A DNA stretch of 17,727 bases from Actinomycetes bacterium (GCA_021784205.1 JAJXTB010000044.1:1-17727), one strand, 5' to 3'. Shown: positions 6,506 through 14,662, numbered from the stretch's first letter. Notes: a model not told the origin generated them from the letters alone. A program made the numbers and translations.

Positions 6506-8095
6506 TCAGCCTTGCACGTTCGACGCTCGCCGGCCAACGCGGCGCTGACCGTAGGCGACGACCGCGACGTAGGCGACGATTCCGATCACGAACGTGTCCG
6601 CGAATCGGATGATCAGTCCGAGGCCGACGGTCGCGCCCGATGCCGCGTACGCCGCGGCCATCGCGACCCCGGCGACCAGGGAGGCCACGGCGCTGCGACG
6701 AACGTGGACCGACCAGATCGTTGACGTAATCGAGACGTGATGCCTCGAGAGGGTGAACAGCGCGGCGACCGCCGCGACGGTGTAGGAAATCGAGACGCTC
6801 GACGTGAGTGCGGCAATCGAGTGACGTCCGAAGACGAGGGCCACGACGATGTTGAGACTGTTCTGGAACAGGTAGAGCACAAAGACCTCGCGGGCTCGCT
6901 GCATCGCCTGAAGGCCGCGAACACAGAGCATGTACACGGTGAAACCCGGCATGCCGGCCGCGAGCACCGCGAGCACGGTTCCCGCCATGAGCGTGTGCGT
7001 GGCGTTGACGTGGTTGAGCACCGCGACGAGGGGTTGGCTGAGGATGATGAACCCGATGGTGCACGGCACGATGATCACCAGCGATTGGCGAAGCCCGAAT
7101 CGGAGTCGTTCACTGAAACCGGCGTAGTCCTCGTCGGTGGCCATCCGCGACAATTGGGGGGCGAGCGAACTCAGCACGGAGACGACGATTACCGCGTACG
7201 GGATGAGGAAGAACGACCACCCGTAGGTGTACGCACTCACCGGGCCGCTGCCACCGACGCCGAACGCCAACGCCAGAATCACGTAGAGCGACGCCTGGTT
7301 CGCGACGACGACGAGCAGGGTCCACCCGCCGAGCCGCGCGATCGCGTGGAGTGCGGGATCGTGACGGTCGAAGCGCGGCCCGATGCGCCAGAGGTCGCTA
7401 CGGGCGAGTGAGGGGAGAAGGAAGAGGAACTGGACCGCGACGCCGAGGGTGGTCCCGAGTCCGAGCCAGAGCAGTTCGTGCGACCCCGGCAGCTGTGAGA
7501 GTAACGGCGTCGGGTCGACCAGGTGGAACCAGATGAGCACCGCGACGGCGATCACGTTGTTCGCCACGGGCACCCACGCCGGGGCGCCGAAGCGGTGGCG
7601 TACGTTGAGCAACGCGGTCGCGAGGCCGATGAGTCCGTAGAAGAAGATCTGGGGTACGAACCAGCGCAGTAGCTCCGTGGCCACCCTTCGTTGATCCACG
7701 AGCAGTGTCGCGGCGTGCCCCGAATCGAGCTGGTGCAGCGCCGTGAAGCCGTCGATAATCCACGGCGCGGCGATCCAGGCGAGAACGGACCCTATGACCA
7801 GGGTGATGACCGAAGCGGTGAGTACCGTGGAGATCGAGTTCCAAGCCCGACGCTCGCCATCGACGGCGAGCCGCTCGACGAACACGGGAATGTAGGTCGC
7901 GATCATGATCCCGCCGAGGACGAGGTCGAAGAGCATGTTCGGGATCGTGTTGGCGAGGTTGAACGCGTCAGCGAGCGGGGTGAACCCGAGGACCCACACG
8001 AGCACGAAGACGCGCAGCAGTCCCGTCAGACGCGAGGCGAGCGTGCCGCTCGCCATCGACAGCACGCGTGAGGAGTGGCTCGACGTCGTGGTCAT
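6506..8095 (-). CDS. murJ: Lipid II flippase MurJ (MviN)
   Basis: Polytopic membrane protein of the MOP exporter superfamily that flips lipid II to the outer face of the membrane for peptidoglycan synthesis. The 529-aa protein is hydrophobic throughout, consistent with about 14 TM helices, and has the N-terminal family signature ASRLTGLLR plus a TIPNMLFDLVLGG segment near the first two helices. It ends shortly after the last helix, so it lacks the C-terminal pseudokinase and extracellular extension of mycobacterial MurJ. ATG 8095 overlaps the stop of the DUF6049 gene as ATGA, indicating coupled translation; a start 16 codons earlier is possible but less likely. degV follows after 26 nt. Confidence 0.95.
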   Translation of the reverse strand: MTTTSSHSSRVLSMASGTLASRLTGLLRVFVLVWVLGFTPLADAFNLANTIPNMLFDLVLGGIMIATYIPVFVERLAVDGERRAWNSISTVLTASVITLVIGSVLAWIAAPWIIDGFTALHQLDSGHAATLLVDQRRVATELLRWFVPQIFFYGLIGLATALLNVRHRFGAPAWVPVANNVIAVAVLIWFHLVDPTPLLSQLPGSHELLWLGLGTTLGVAVQFLFLLPSLARSDLWRIGPRFDRHDPALHAIARLGGWTLLVVVANQASLYVILALAFGVGGSGPVSAYTYGWSFFLIPYAVIVVSVLSSLAPQLSRMATDEDYAGFSERLRFGLRQSLVIIVPCTIGFIILSQPLVAVLNHVNATHTLMAGTVLAVLAAGMPGFTVYMLCVRGLQAMQRAREVFVLYLFQNSLNIVVALVFGRHSIAALTSSVSISYTVAAVAALFTLSRHHVSITSTIWSVHVRRSAVASLVAGVAMAAAYAASGATVGLGLIIRFADTFVIGIVAYVAVVAYGQRRVGRRASNVQG

Positions 8096-10044
8096 CGGGC
8101 GTGACGTCCCCTCGAGCGACGCCGGTAGGTGCGCCACCACCACGTCGCGAGCACCAGGAGCGAGGCCAGCGTCAACAGGTACCCGACGACGGACGATCCG
8201 GCGATGCGCACCTGGATGGCGGCGTGGGCGAGCAACACCTGCTGGTCGGGCGTGGTCACGTTCACCTGGAGGGTGAGGCTACTGCCGCGGTGACTCACGG
8301 TCGGCACGCGTACCGAGGTGGTCGGGGCACTGAGGGTCACCACGACCGATGAACCCTTGGGGAAGTCCAGTTGATTGGTCAAGAGGTGCACGACGGCGGT
8401 AATCGTGTAGGAGGCGGTGCTGTGCAACGTGATCGGCAGCGCGGTCCCGGGCCCTGCGAGCGTGATGGCGCTCGGGTCGACCGTGAACTTTCCGAGTTGC
8501 GCGTTGAGCCCCGCGGCGGCGGTGTTGATGGCGCTCTGGCGCGCCGTGGGACTCCCGGTGGTCTCGGTGCGCGCCGTTGCGACGCGAAGGGCGAAGGCGA
8601 CCGCGTGGTCGGTGATCGCCTGACTGAACGAGTTGACCTGGCCCGCCAGTGACGTGAGCGTGGCGATGTTTCGAGCACTCCAGTGCGATGGCGCGACGGC
8701 GAGCAGGGATCGGGTGGTCGGCGCGCCATCGGTGCCGACGAGCGAGGAGGTGAACGAGGGCACGAGGCTGCTCGCTACGACGAACGGGTCCGAGCCCAGC
8801 CCCGAGGCGACTTGATTGAAGAACGCGATCGAGGTCTGTGCCGCGGGCACGGTCACGATCACCGAACGATCCGCGGGCGCGTTAGGCGCCTCGAAGTGCA
8901 AGAAGGCGAGGGTGGCCAACATGATGGCCGCCCGGCGGCCGGGCTCGATCGCGCCGTCAACCGCGAGTTGTGACAGGGGCTGATCGTTGGCGAGGGCCAC
9001 GGTCGTTCCAGCCCCGGTGATGTGGAACGGTGCGCCCCACGCGAGCGTCGTGGAGGGCTCAACCGTGAGACGGTTCTCGGGTACGACGACGTCGGACACG
9101 CCGGCCGTCGCGAGGGCCGCGACGGCCGGCGCCGACGGTTCGCCCTGGAGCAGAACCGGCGCGTCGAGGTAGCGCCCGGTGATGGACCCGACGAGTTGAC
9201 CGGCCAGGTTGAGTTGCGCCTTCACCTCGGTCCCGAGTCCGTTCGCCGCGAGTCCCGCGAAGTCGACCTGCTTCGGTGGGGCGTCGATGATGCGGTGCAG
9301 CGGACTGGCGACGGCGTGGTTGAGCGCGTCGCGCCAGGGCGCGCCGGCCGAACCAGCGTCATAGGCGCTCGCGAGCGTTTGATAGTTGGCGCTGAGCGTG
9401 AGCGCCAGCGTGGGTCGCCGACTAATCGCCGTGAGCACCGCCGCGGTGCGCACGTGTTTGGACCACGTTCCCGCGCCCAGGGTGGTGATCCAGGTGAGTC
9501 GCAGCGGGTTCGCGACGGGTACGGTCTGGACCGCGACGAGGGACCACTCCACCGTGGTCGTCCCGTGGGCGCTCACCGCGTAGCGTAGCGGGTAGACGCC
9601 GTCACAGGTCGCACCGCGACACGGGAGTCGCAGCCGCGGCAGAGGGCCGCACCGGCCCCGACTGGTCAGGGGTCGGCCCGTGAAGAGCACGACCGTGACG
9701 GTGCTCGCCCGCGACGACGTGCAGTCGGGTTGGAACGACCCGGTTGACGAGGTCGCCGCTCCAGAGATTCCCGCGCCCGACGTGATCGGGGTGATCTGTG
9801 ATCGCATGACGATTCTCGGGTAGAGCGCGAGCGACGCGTCGGTCGCGGCACTCGGGTGGGCGAAGGCCATCTTGATCACGATCCTCGAGGTGCCCGACGT
9901 CGACATCACCGCGGTGGCGTCCTGATGCTCGACGACGAAGACCGGCGTCGTCGCAGCGCCCGAGGCCGAGGGCCACGTGATCGTCGCGAGGCCGAGGAGT
10001 ACCACGCTGAGCGCCCGCCACCAGGTCGAAAAACGGTGGAACAT
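8092..10044 (-). CDS. DUF6049 family secreted, membrane-anchored protein
   Basis: Large exported protein of unknown function found next to murJ in actinobacteria (Rv3909 in M. tuberculosis occupies this place). The 650-aa product starts with a signal peptide: basic FHRFSTWWR, a hydrophobic core, then a likely cleavage after SASGAA. The ectodomain is rich in A, T, S and V and has a late beta-rich segment (around VVVTLSAPT). Near the C-terminus is one TM helix (VVGYLLTLASLLVLATWWW) and a basic tail, giving a type I topology. ATG 10044 begins exactly at the signal peptide and lies 8 nt after a TAGCCT box. The ATGA overlap with murJ suggests a shared role in peptidoglycan export, but no activity can be assigned. 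Confidence 0.87.
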   Translation of the reverse strand: MFHRFSTWWRALSVVLLGLATITWPSASGAATTPVFVVEHQDATAVMSTSGTSRIVIKMAFAHPSAATDASLALYPRIVMRSQITPITSGAGISGAATSSTGSFQPDCTSSRASTVTVVLFTGRPLTSRGRCGPLPRLRLPCRGATCDGVYPLRYAVSAHGTTTVEWSLVAVQTVPVANPLRLTWITTLGAGTWSKHVRTAAVLTAISRRPTLALTLSANYQTLASAYDAGSAGAPWRDALNHAVASPLHRIIDAPPKQVDFAGLAANGLGTEVKAQLNLAGQLVGSITGRYLDAPVLLQGEPSAPAVAALATAGVSDVVVPENRLTVEPSTTLAWGAPFHITGAGTTVALANDQPLSQLAVDGAIEPGRRAAIMLATLAFLHFEAPNAPADRSVIVTVPAAQTSIAFFNQVASGLGSDPFVVASSLVPSFTSSLVGTDGAPTTRSLLAVAPSHWSARNIATLTSLAGQVNSFSQAITDHAVAFALRVATARTETTGSPTARQSAINTAAAGLNAQLGKFTVDPSAITLAGPGTALPITLHSTASYTITAVVHLLTNQLDFPKGSSVVVTLSAPTTSVRVPTVSHRGSSLTLQVNVTTPDQQVLLAHAAIQVRIAGSSVVGYLLTLASLLVLATWWWRTYRRRSRGRHAR

Positions 10045-10052
10045 GCAGACCC

Positions 10053-10058
10053 AGGCTA
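10053..10058 (-). promoter_or_regulatory. Candidate -10 box for DUF6049-murJ-degV
   Basis: Minus-strand TAGCCT 8 nt before ATG 10044, matching TAnnnT. It would give a leader of zero to two nt. No convincing -35 box. It lies in the 59- to 68-bp divergent gap with pcnB. Confidence 0.3.
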
Positions 10059-10112
10059 CCGTCGCCCGTGTTGGCCCACCGGCCCAACTACCCTTCATGG
10101 CGAGTGTTGTCC

Positions 10113-11531
10113 ATGGAGCAAGCCCACGAACGGTTGGTTGAACTAGCCGATTTGGCTCGACCCCTCGCGCGCGTCTTCGCCGACGAGGGGTTCTCGCTGT
10201 ACGCGGTCGGCGGTTCGGTGCGCGACGCGCTGCTCGGCGAGCCGCGACGCGAGGACTTCGAGATCGACTTCACGACCAACGCGCGACCCGACGACGTCGC
10301 TCGCATCATGACGCCGGTCTGCACGACCCTCTGGGAGCAGGGGCGGGCCTTCGGGACGCTCGGGGGAGTGATCCGGGCCAACGGCGTGAAGGCCGAGGTC
10401 ACCACGTTCCGCTCCGAGGCGTACGTCGATCATTCACGTAAGCCGTCGGTGGAGTGGGGCGATTCACTCGAGGTCGACCTGAGTCGTCGTGATTTCACGA
10501 TCAACGCTTTGGCCCTGGACGTCATCGCGCTTGGCGACGAAGTCCCCGGCGTGCAGACCCTCTTCGACTATCACCAGGGCTTCAACGACCTCTTCGAGCG
10601 GCGTCTTCGAACGCCCACGGACCCGATCCGACTGTTTCAGGACGACCCCCTGCGGATGCTGCGGGCGGCGCGATTCGCGGCGCGATTCGATCTGTCGATC
10701 GACCCGGCGGTCGAGTCGGCCGCGACCTCGATGGCCGAATCGTTGCGAAAGGTGTCGGTGGAACGCGTCCGCGGCGAGCTCGACCTGCTGCTGATGACCG
10801 CGCGGCCGTCGATCGGACTGGACTTCATCGTGCGCACCGGGCTCGCCGACCAGTTCGTTCCCGAGTTGCCGATGCTGCAACTCGAGCAAGACCCGATTCA
10901 CCAGCACAAGGACGTGTTGAAGCACACGTGGGCGGTGGTCGACAAGACGTCGGCGAACCTCACCCTACGTCTGGCGGCCCTGTTCCACGACGTTGGCAAG
11001 CCCCGCACGCGGGCCATCTCGGACGAGGGGGTCACTTTCCGGTTCCACGAGGTCGTGGGCGCGAAGATGACGCGCAAGCGGATGACCGCGCTCAAGTATC
11101 CCCAAACGATGATCGATGACGTGACCACGCTCGTCGAGCTCCATCTGCGGTTCCACACCTACAAGATGGGCTGGAGTGACCGCGCGATTCGCCGCTACGT
11201 TCGCGACGCGGGCCACCTGCTCAGCGAACTCAACGAACTGACGCGCTGTGACGCGACGACGCGCAACGCGCGCAAGGCCGCGACCTTCGCGAAACGGATG
11301 GACGAGCTGGAGATCCGCATCGAGGAGGTTCGCGCCAACGAGGACCTCAGCCGTCTGCGTCCGGCGCTCGACGGGGTCGCGGTGATGGAACTACTACAGG
11401 TCACCCCCGGTCCGGTGGTCGGTCGGGCCCTCGAGTTCTTGATGGAGATTCGCCTCGACGAGGGCGAGATCGACCCCGCCGAGGCGGCGTCGCGACTCAT
11501 GGCGTGGTGGGCCGAACAGAACGTAACGTGA
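10113..11531 (+). CDS. pcnB: CCA tRNA nucleotidyltransferase / poly(A) polymerase family, with HD domain
   Basis: Class II nucleotidyltransferase that would add or repair the 3'-CCA of tRNA. The 472-aa protein (from ATG 10113) has the nucleotide-binding GGSVRD (33-38), a carboxylate motif reading DFEIDFTT (48-55), TTFRSE (97-102), RRDFTINALA (125-134), RMLRAARFAARF (181-192), then an HD domain with LFHDVGK (290-296; H292 and D293). Length and layout match actinobacterial PcnA. The usual DxD reads ExD when aligned on FTT; see findings. In-frame GTG 10104 and TTG 10107 are alternative starts; no ribosome binding site is visible, and TACCCT at 10089-10094 may serve as a -10 box. It is divergent from the DUF6049 gene and convergent with ino1. 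Confidence 0.93.
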   Translation: MEQAHERLVELADLARPLARVFADEGFSLYAVGGSVRDALLGEPRREDFEIDFTTNARPDDVARIMTPVCTTLWEQGRAFGTLGGVIRANGVKAEVTTFRSEAYVDHSRKPSVEWGDSLEVDLSRRDFTINALALDVIALGDEVPGVQTLFDYHQGFNDLFERRLRTPTDPIRLFQDDPLRMLRAARFAARFDLSIDPAVESAATSMAESLRKVSVERVRGELDLLLMTARPSIGLDFIVRTGLADQFVPELPMLQLEQDPIHQHKDVLKHTWAVVDKTSANLTLRLAALFHDVGKPRTRAISDEGVTFRFHEVVGAKMTRKRMTALKYPQTMIDDVTTLVELHLRFHTYKMGWSDRAIRRYVRDAGHLLSELNELTRCDATTRNARKAATFAKRMDELEIRIEEVRANEDLSRLRPALDGVAVMELLQVTPGPVVGRALEFLMEIRLDEGEIDPAEAASRLMAWWAEQNVT

Positions 11532-11568
11532 CGAAGCCCCGCCGCCCGATCGGGCGGCGGGGCTTCGT
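11531..11568. terminator. Bidirectional terminator between pcnB and ino1
   Basis: Perfect 38-bp palindrome centred between 11549 and 11550 (arms begin ACGAAGCCCCGCC). It starts on the last base of the pcnB stop codon and ends 8 nt before the ino1 stop. As RNA it forms a 17-bp GC-rich stem with a GATC loop on either strand. There is no U-tract, as is common for actinobacterial terminators. Confidence 0.85.
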
Positions 11569-11576
11569 GCAGTGCG

Positions 11577-12671
11577 TTAGGGCCAGACGGGGTTCTCGGC
11601 CCCCTCGTTCGCGAATGCCTCGATCATGTCGTGGGCGACGTCGTCGTGGTACTGCACGGGCGGAGACTTCATGAAGTACGCCGAGGGCCCGATTACCGGT
11701 CCACCGATGCCGCGGTCGAGGGCGATCTTGGCGCAGCGCACGGCGTCGATGATCACGCCGGCGGAGTTGGGCGAGTCCCACACCTCGAGCTTCAGTTCGA
11801 GGTTGAGCGGCACGTCGCCGAAGTTGCGACCCTCCATGCGGATGTAGGCCCACTTGCGGTCGAGCAGCCACGGCACGTGGTCGCTCGGACCGATGTGGAT
11901 GTTCTCGGGTTCGAGGTGACTGCTCTCCAGCTGCGAGGTGACCGACTGGGTCTTGGAGATCTTCTTGGACTCGAGTCGCTCGCGGTCGAGCATGTTCTTG
12001 AAGTCCATGTTGCCGCCGACGTTCAGCTGGTAGGTGCGGTCCAGGGTCAGGCCGCGGTCTTCGAAGAGGCGCGTCAGGATGCGGTGCACGATGGTCGCCC
12101 CGACCTGGCTCTTGATGTCGTCGCCGATGATCGGCACGCCAGCGTCGGCGAACTTCTTCGCCCAGACGGGGTCCGAGGCGATGAAGACGGGAATGGCGTT
12201 CACGAAGGCGACGCCGGCGTCGATCGCGGCCTGGGCGTAGAAGCGCTGGGCCTGCTCAGACCCGACGGGGAGGTAGGACACCAGCACCTGGGCACCGGAC
12301 TCGCGCAGGGCACGAACGACGTCCACGGCCTCGGCCGGTGACTCCTCGATGACCTCGCGGTAGTACTTGTTGAGCCCGTCCAGCGTCGGACCCCGCTGCA
12401 CGGTGACGCCCAGTGAGGGCACCGTCGCGAACTTGATCGTGTTGTTCTGTCCGCCATCGATGGCCTTGCCGAGGTCATTACCGACCTTGGAGGCGTCGAC
12501 GTCAAAGGCGAGGACGAACTCGAGGTCGCTGACGTGATAGCCACCGAGCTCGACGTGCATCAGACCGGGAATGTCGTCGCCAGCCTTCGCGTCCTTGTAG
12601 TACGTCACGCCTTGAATGAGTGAACTAGCGCAGTTTCCAACGCCAGCGATCGCCACACGAATCTTCTCCAT
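11577..12671 (-). CDS. ino1: myo-Inositol-1-phosphate synthase
   Basis: NAD-dependent enzyme that converts glucose-6-phosphate to inositol-3-phosphate, the first step towards phosphatidylinositol, PI mannosides and mycothiol-type thiols in actinobacteria. The 364-aa protein is the short bacterial form. It shows the N-terminal NAD-binding [12 protein letters not shown], the catalytic-core segment [13 protein letters not shown], and [11 protein letters not shown] with the following lysine-rich [11 protein letters not shown] 12671 is preceded by AAAGGAG at 4 nt, a strong ribosome binding site; a start 9 codons earlier would remove this logic. It follows padR after 23 nt on the same strand, the same pairing as Rv0047c-Rv0046c in M. 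tuberculosis. Confidence 0.97.
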   Translation of the reverse strand: MEKIRVAIAGVGNCASSLIQGVTYYKDAKAGDDIPGLMHVELGGYHVSDLEFVLAFDVDASKVGNDLGKAIDGGQNNTIKFATVPSLGVTVQRGPTLDGLNKYYREVIEESPAEAVDVVRALRESGAQVLVSYLPVGSEQAQRFYAQAAIDAGVAFVNAIPVFIASDPVWAKKFADAGVPIIGDDIKSQVGATIVHRILTRLFEDRGLTLDRTYQLNVGGNMDFKNMLDRERLESKKISKTQSVTSQLESSHLEPENIHIGPSDHVPWLLDRKWAYIRMEGRNFGDVPLNLELKLEVWDSPNSAGVIIDAVRCAKIALDRGIGGPVIGPSAYFMKSPPVQYHDDVAHDMIEAFANEGAENPVWP

Positions 12672-12694
12672 GGCGCTCCTTTCTGCTTCTTGTC

Positions 12695-13306
12695 TCACTT
12701 CGCGTCGCGCGCGAAGCTGTTGTGGTTACTGCGTTCGGTGGTCAACAGACTGTCGATCCACGCGAGGTCCAACTCGACCGCCTGGGCGGCGTGTTCCATC
12801 ACGCTGCGGGCGTACGAGTCGAGTTCGATGTTGGTTGCACCGGCGCGGACTTCGGCCAGGCGCGAGACGAGGTCGGCGCGACGGCGCTCGAGGAGCGCGA
12901 CGCGCAGCGCCGGGGTGAGGTACTTCGCCAACGCGATGCGCATCGTGAAGCTCTTGCCGTCGTCCATGGTGGTTGGGTCGGCGAGGAGTTCGGCGAACTC
13001 CTCGCGTCCGCGGTCGGTGATTCGATAGACCTTGCGACCGCGGCGCCCGATGCCCGACGTGGCGCGCAACGCGCGCAGCGACGCGCGTTCGCCCGAGAGC
13101 GAGCCGGTCGAGAGCGCGCCGAAGCGCGACTCGGTGGGTGCGACGGCCTCGACGCTGCCGTGGCGCTCTAAACGCGCGAGGGCGGGGTAGATCGACCCGA
13201 AGGAGACGTTCGCCGAGATCCCGAGACGCTCGCGTAGCTGCGAGCGGATCTCATAGCCGTGATGGTCGCGGTCCATGAGGAGTCCCAAGATGGCGATGTC
13301 CAACAC
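12695..13306 (-). CDS. PadR family transcriptional regulator
   Basis: Winged-helix repressor, likely controlling itself and ino1. From GTG 13306 the protein has 203 aa and begins [10 protein letters not shown], the standard PadR N-terminus, followed by HGYEI (16-20) and the recognition-helix region [12 protein letters not shown] (36-47). Wing residues [14 protein letters not shown] follow at about 91-104. Between helix and wing lies an insertion of roughly 30 residues (about 55-88). The C-terminal half is a long helical PadR-type dimerisation domain. In-frame ATGs at 13318 and 13315 are alternative starts with no ribosome binding site. I prefer GTG because the -10 box TATGAT lies 7 nt before it. 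Two palindromes immediately upstream may be its operators. Its ligand is unknown. Confidence 0.88.
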   Translation of the reverse strand: MLDIAILGLLMDRDHHGYEIRSQLRERLGISANVSFGSIYPALARLERHGSVEAVAPTESRFGALSTGSLSGERASLRALRATSGIGRRGRKVYRITDRGREEFAELLADPTTMDDGKSFTMRIALAKYLTPALRVALLERRRADLVSRLAEVRAGATNIELDSYARSVMEHAAQAVELDLAWIDSLLTTERSNHNSFARDAK

Positions 13307-13313
13307 GCGACCC

Positions 13314-13319
13314 ATCATA
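13314..13319 (-). promoter_or_regulatory. -10 box for padR-ino1
   Basis: Minus-strand TATGAT (5 of 6 to TATAAT), 7 nt before GTG 13306, suggesting a leaderless padR message. It overlaps the alternative ATG starts, which would then lie upstream of the transcript. The -35 position reads poorly. Confidence 0.4.
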
Positions 13320-13324
13320 TCAAA

Positions 13325-13347
13325 TCGATATATCGAACGTGACGTTC
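13325..13347. promoter_or_regulatory. Candidate PadR operator, two adjacent palindromes
   Basis: TCGATATATCGA (13325-13336) is a perfect 12-bp palindrome just upstream of the padR -10 box. GAACGTGACGTTC (13335-13347) is a perfect 13-bp palindrome around one central base and overlaps the first by 2 bp. Their place in the padR/DUF5318 divergent gap fits autoregulation, but binding is inferred. Confidence 0.4.
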
Positions 13348-13353
13348 GGTGTC

Positions 13354-13382
13354 GGGACAGGGCTGGCGGGGCGTTGTAGTCT
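13354..13382 (+). promoter_or_regulatory. Promoter of DUF5318 gene
   Basis: GGGACA (13354-13359, 4 of 6 to TTGACA), 17-nt spacer, TAGTCT (13377-13382), then 6 nt to ATG 13389. The spacing predicts a leaderless mRNA, and no ribosome binding site is present. Confidence 0.45.
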
Positions 13383-13388
13383 CGCCCA

Positions 13389-13799
13389 ATGGATCGCACA
13401 CTGCGCACCACCTCGGCCGACGGAGCCGTCGTCGAGTTCGGACTCGTGCGCCACGCGTTGCTCGAGAAGCTCGCGTCGGGTCTCTTGCGACCCGAAGACG
13501 TGTGCGACGCGCACCCCGAACTGCTGCGCGCGGCGCGCAACATCGGCCGGGGCAGCGGTGAACAGTGTCCCGTCTGCCACGACGGCCCGCTCGTCGAGGT
13601 GACCTACGTCTTTGGTGCTCGACTGCCCGCGGGGGGCACGTGTCCGACGTCGCGCGTGGAGCTCGCCAAGCTCGAGCGACGCGAAGAACCGGTCCAGTGC
13701 TACGCGGTTGAAGTCTGCGTGGCGTGTCACTTCCACCACCTGGCGCGGCGGTGGGGGGCCGGTGGCCGGACTCGACGCGCCGTTCGGGGCCGGGCGTAG
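13389..13799 (+). CDS. DUF5318 family protein, probable zinc-binding
   Basis: Conserved actinobacterial protein of unknown function; the M. tuberculosis counterpart lies near ino1 and padR as well (recalled, not searched). The 136-aa protein has an N-terminal helical part (HALLEKLASG, then RPEDVCDAHPELLRAA) and a cysteine-rich C-terminal part with CPVC (60-63) and CVAC (110-113), plus C85, C104 and HFHH (114-117), suggesting a zinc-ribbon fold. The family is thought to be cytoplasmic; no TM or signal is seen. It starts with ATG right after a TAGTCT box. Its stop codon TAG is part of the -10 box predicted for panB, 9 nt before the panB start. Confidence 0.82.
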   Translation: MDRTLRTTSADGAVVEFGLVRHALLEKLASGLLRPEDVCDAHPELLRAARNIGRGSGEQCPVCHDGPLVEVTYVFGARLPAGGTCPTSRVELAKLERREEPVQCYAVEVCVACHFHHLARRWGAGGRTRRAVRGRA

Positions 13800-13802
13800 A
13801 GT
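13797..13802 (+). promoter_or_regulatory. Candidate -10 box for panB
   Basis: TAGAGT, 6 nt before GTG 13809, in the same TAnnnT-N6-start arrangement as the preceding gene. It overlaps the DUF5318 stop codon. No clear -35 box. Confidence 0.35.
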
Positions 13803-13808
13803 CGAACC

Positions 13809-14630
13809 GTGAGTGTGAGCGCATTGACCTTGCGGACCCGCAAGCGCCGTGATGGCGCCGAGCCGATCGTCATGGTCACGGCCTACGACGAACCGGGTGC
13901 GCGTTACGTCGACGCCGCGGGCGTCGACATGATCCTGGTGGGTGACTCGCTCGCGAACGTGGTGCTCGGTCAGGCCGACACCCTGCACGTGACGATCGAG
14001 GACATGGTCCATCACGTGGCGGCGGTCGCCGCCGCGCACCCTATCGCCCACGTCGTGGCCGACATGCCCTGGCTGAGCTACCACCTTGGAGAGGCCGACG
14101 CCGTACGCAACGGCGCCGCCCTCGTGCGGGCGGGAGCCGAGAGCGTCAAACTCGAGGGTGGCCGAAACCGGCTGGCCGTCGTGCGCGCGCTGCTCGACGC
14201 CGAGATCCCCGTCATGGGCCACCTCGGCCTGACGCCCCAGAGCGTGCTCGCCTTCGGAGGGTTCAAGGTCCAGTCCAAGACGCGCGAGGCGGCCCAGGCC
14301 CTGGTCGATGACGCGTTGGCCCTCCAGGAGGCGGGCGTCTACGCCATCGTGATCGAGGGCGTCCCCGCCGTGGTCGGGACGATGGTGACCGAGGCCCTCG
14401 ATGTCCCCACGATCGGCATCGGTGCCGGACCGGACACCGACGGACAGGTGCTCGTCTTCCACGACCTGCTCGGGCTCTCGAACCGTAAGCCCGCGAAGTT
14501 CGTCCGCCGCTACGCCGACCTTGGCTCGGCGATCACCGACGCCGTGTCGCGGTACCGCGACGACGTTCGCGCCGGGACATTCCCCGACGAATCCGAGGTC
14601 TACCCGACACCCGCGGGTTGGCTCGACTAG
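13809..14630 (+). CDS. panB: 3-Methyl-2-oxobutanoate hydroxymethyltransferase
   Basis: First committed enzyme of pantothenate synthesis: it transfers a hydroxymethyl group from methylene-tetrahydrofolate to 2-oxoisovalerate, giving ketopantoate. The 273-aa TIM-barrel protein is of normal length and shows VMVTAYD near the N-terminus, ILVGDSLANVVLG with the metal-binding aspartate, ADMPWLSY, SVKLEGG, MGHLGLTPQSV and a late IGIGAGPDTDGQVLV. It starts with GTG, 9 nt after the DUF5318 stop and without a ribosome binding site, consistent with leaderless translation. No other pantothenate gene is nearby, so it stands apart from panC/panD. A 6-bp hairpin (14618-14634) overlaps its stop codon. Confidence 0.96.
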   Translation: MSVSALTLRTRKRRDGAEPIVMVTAYDEPGARYVDAAGVDMILVGDSLANVVLGQADTLHVTIEDMVHHVAAVAAAHPIAHVVADMPWLSYHLGEADAVRNGAALVRAGAESVKLEGGRNRLAVVRALLDAEIPVMGHLGLTPQSVLAFGGFKVQSKTREAAQALVDDALALQEAGVYAIVIEGVPAVVGTMVTEALDVPTIGIGAGPDTDGQVLVFHDLLGLSNRKPAKFVRRYADLGSAITDAVSRYRDDVRAGTFPDESEVYPTPAGWLD

Positions 14631-14634
14631 CCAA
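14618..14634 (+). terminator. Weak hairpin at the end of panB
   Basis: TTGGCT / AGCCAA arms with a 5-nt loop, spanning the panB stop codon and followed by AATCAG. Too short to be a confident terminator, and it overlaps the -35 box of the rpsF promoter. Confidence 0.25.
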
Positions 14635-14656
14635 AATCAGCCCCCTGGGCTAGACT
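14628..14656 (+). promoter_or_regulatory. rpsF operon promoter
   Basis: TAGCCA (14628-14633, 4 of 6 to TTGACA), 17-nt spacer, TAGACT (14651-14656). Predicted start near 14663, giving a leader of about 79 nt before rpsF. Confidence 0.5.
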
Positions 14657-14662
14657 CATCGG

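Noticed and set aside
6737..7411. Long plus-strand frame opposite murJ
   Set aside because: Very rich in E, R, D and H, as expected for antisense of a GC-rich membrane protein gene; murJ is certain. The same holds for other long opposite-strand frames over trxB, DUF6049, ino1 and panB.
13320..14462. Minus-strand 380-codon frame opposite DUF5318 and panB
   Set aside because: Residue composition is that of an antisense shadow, and panB and DUF5318 are well supported on the plus strand.
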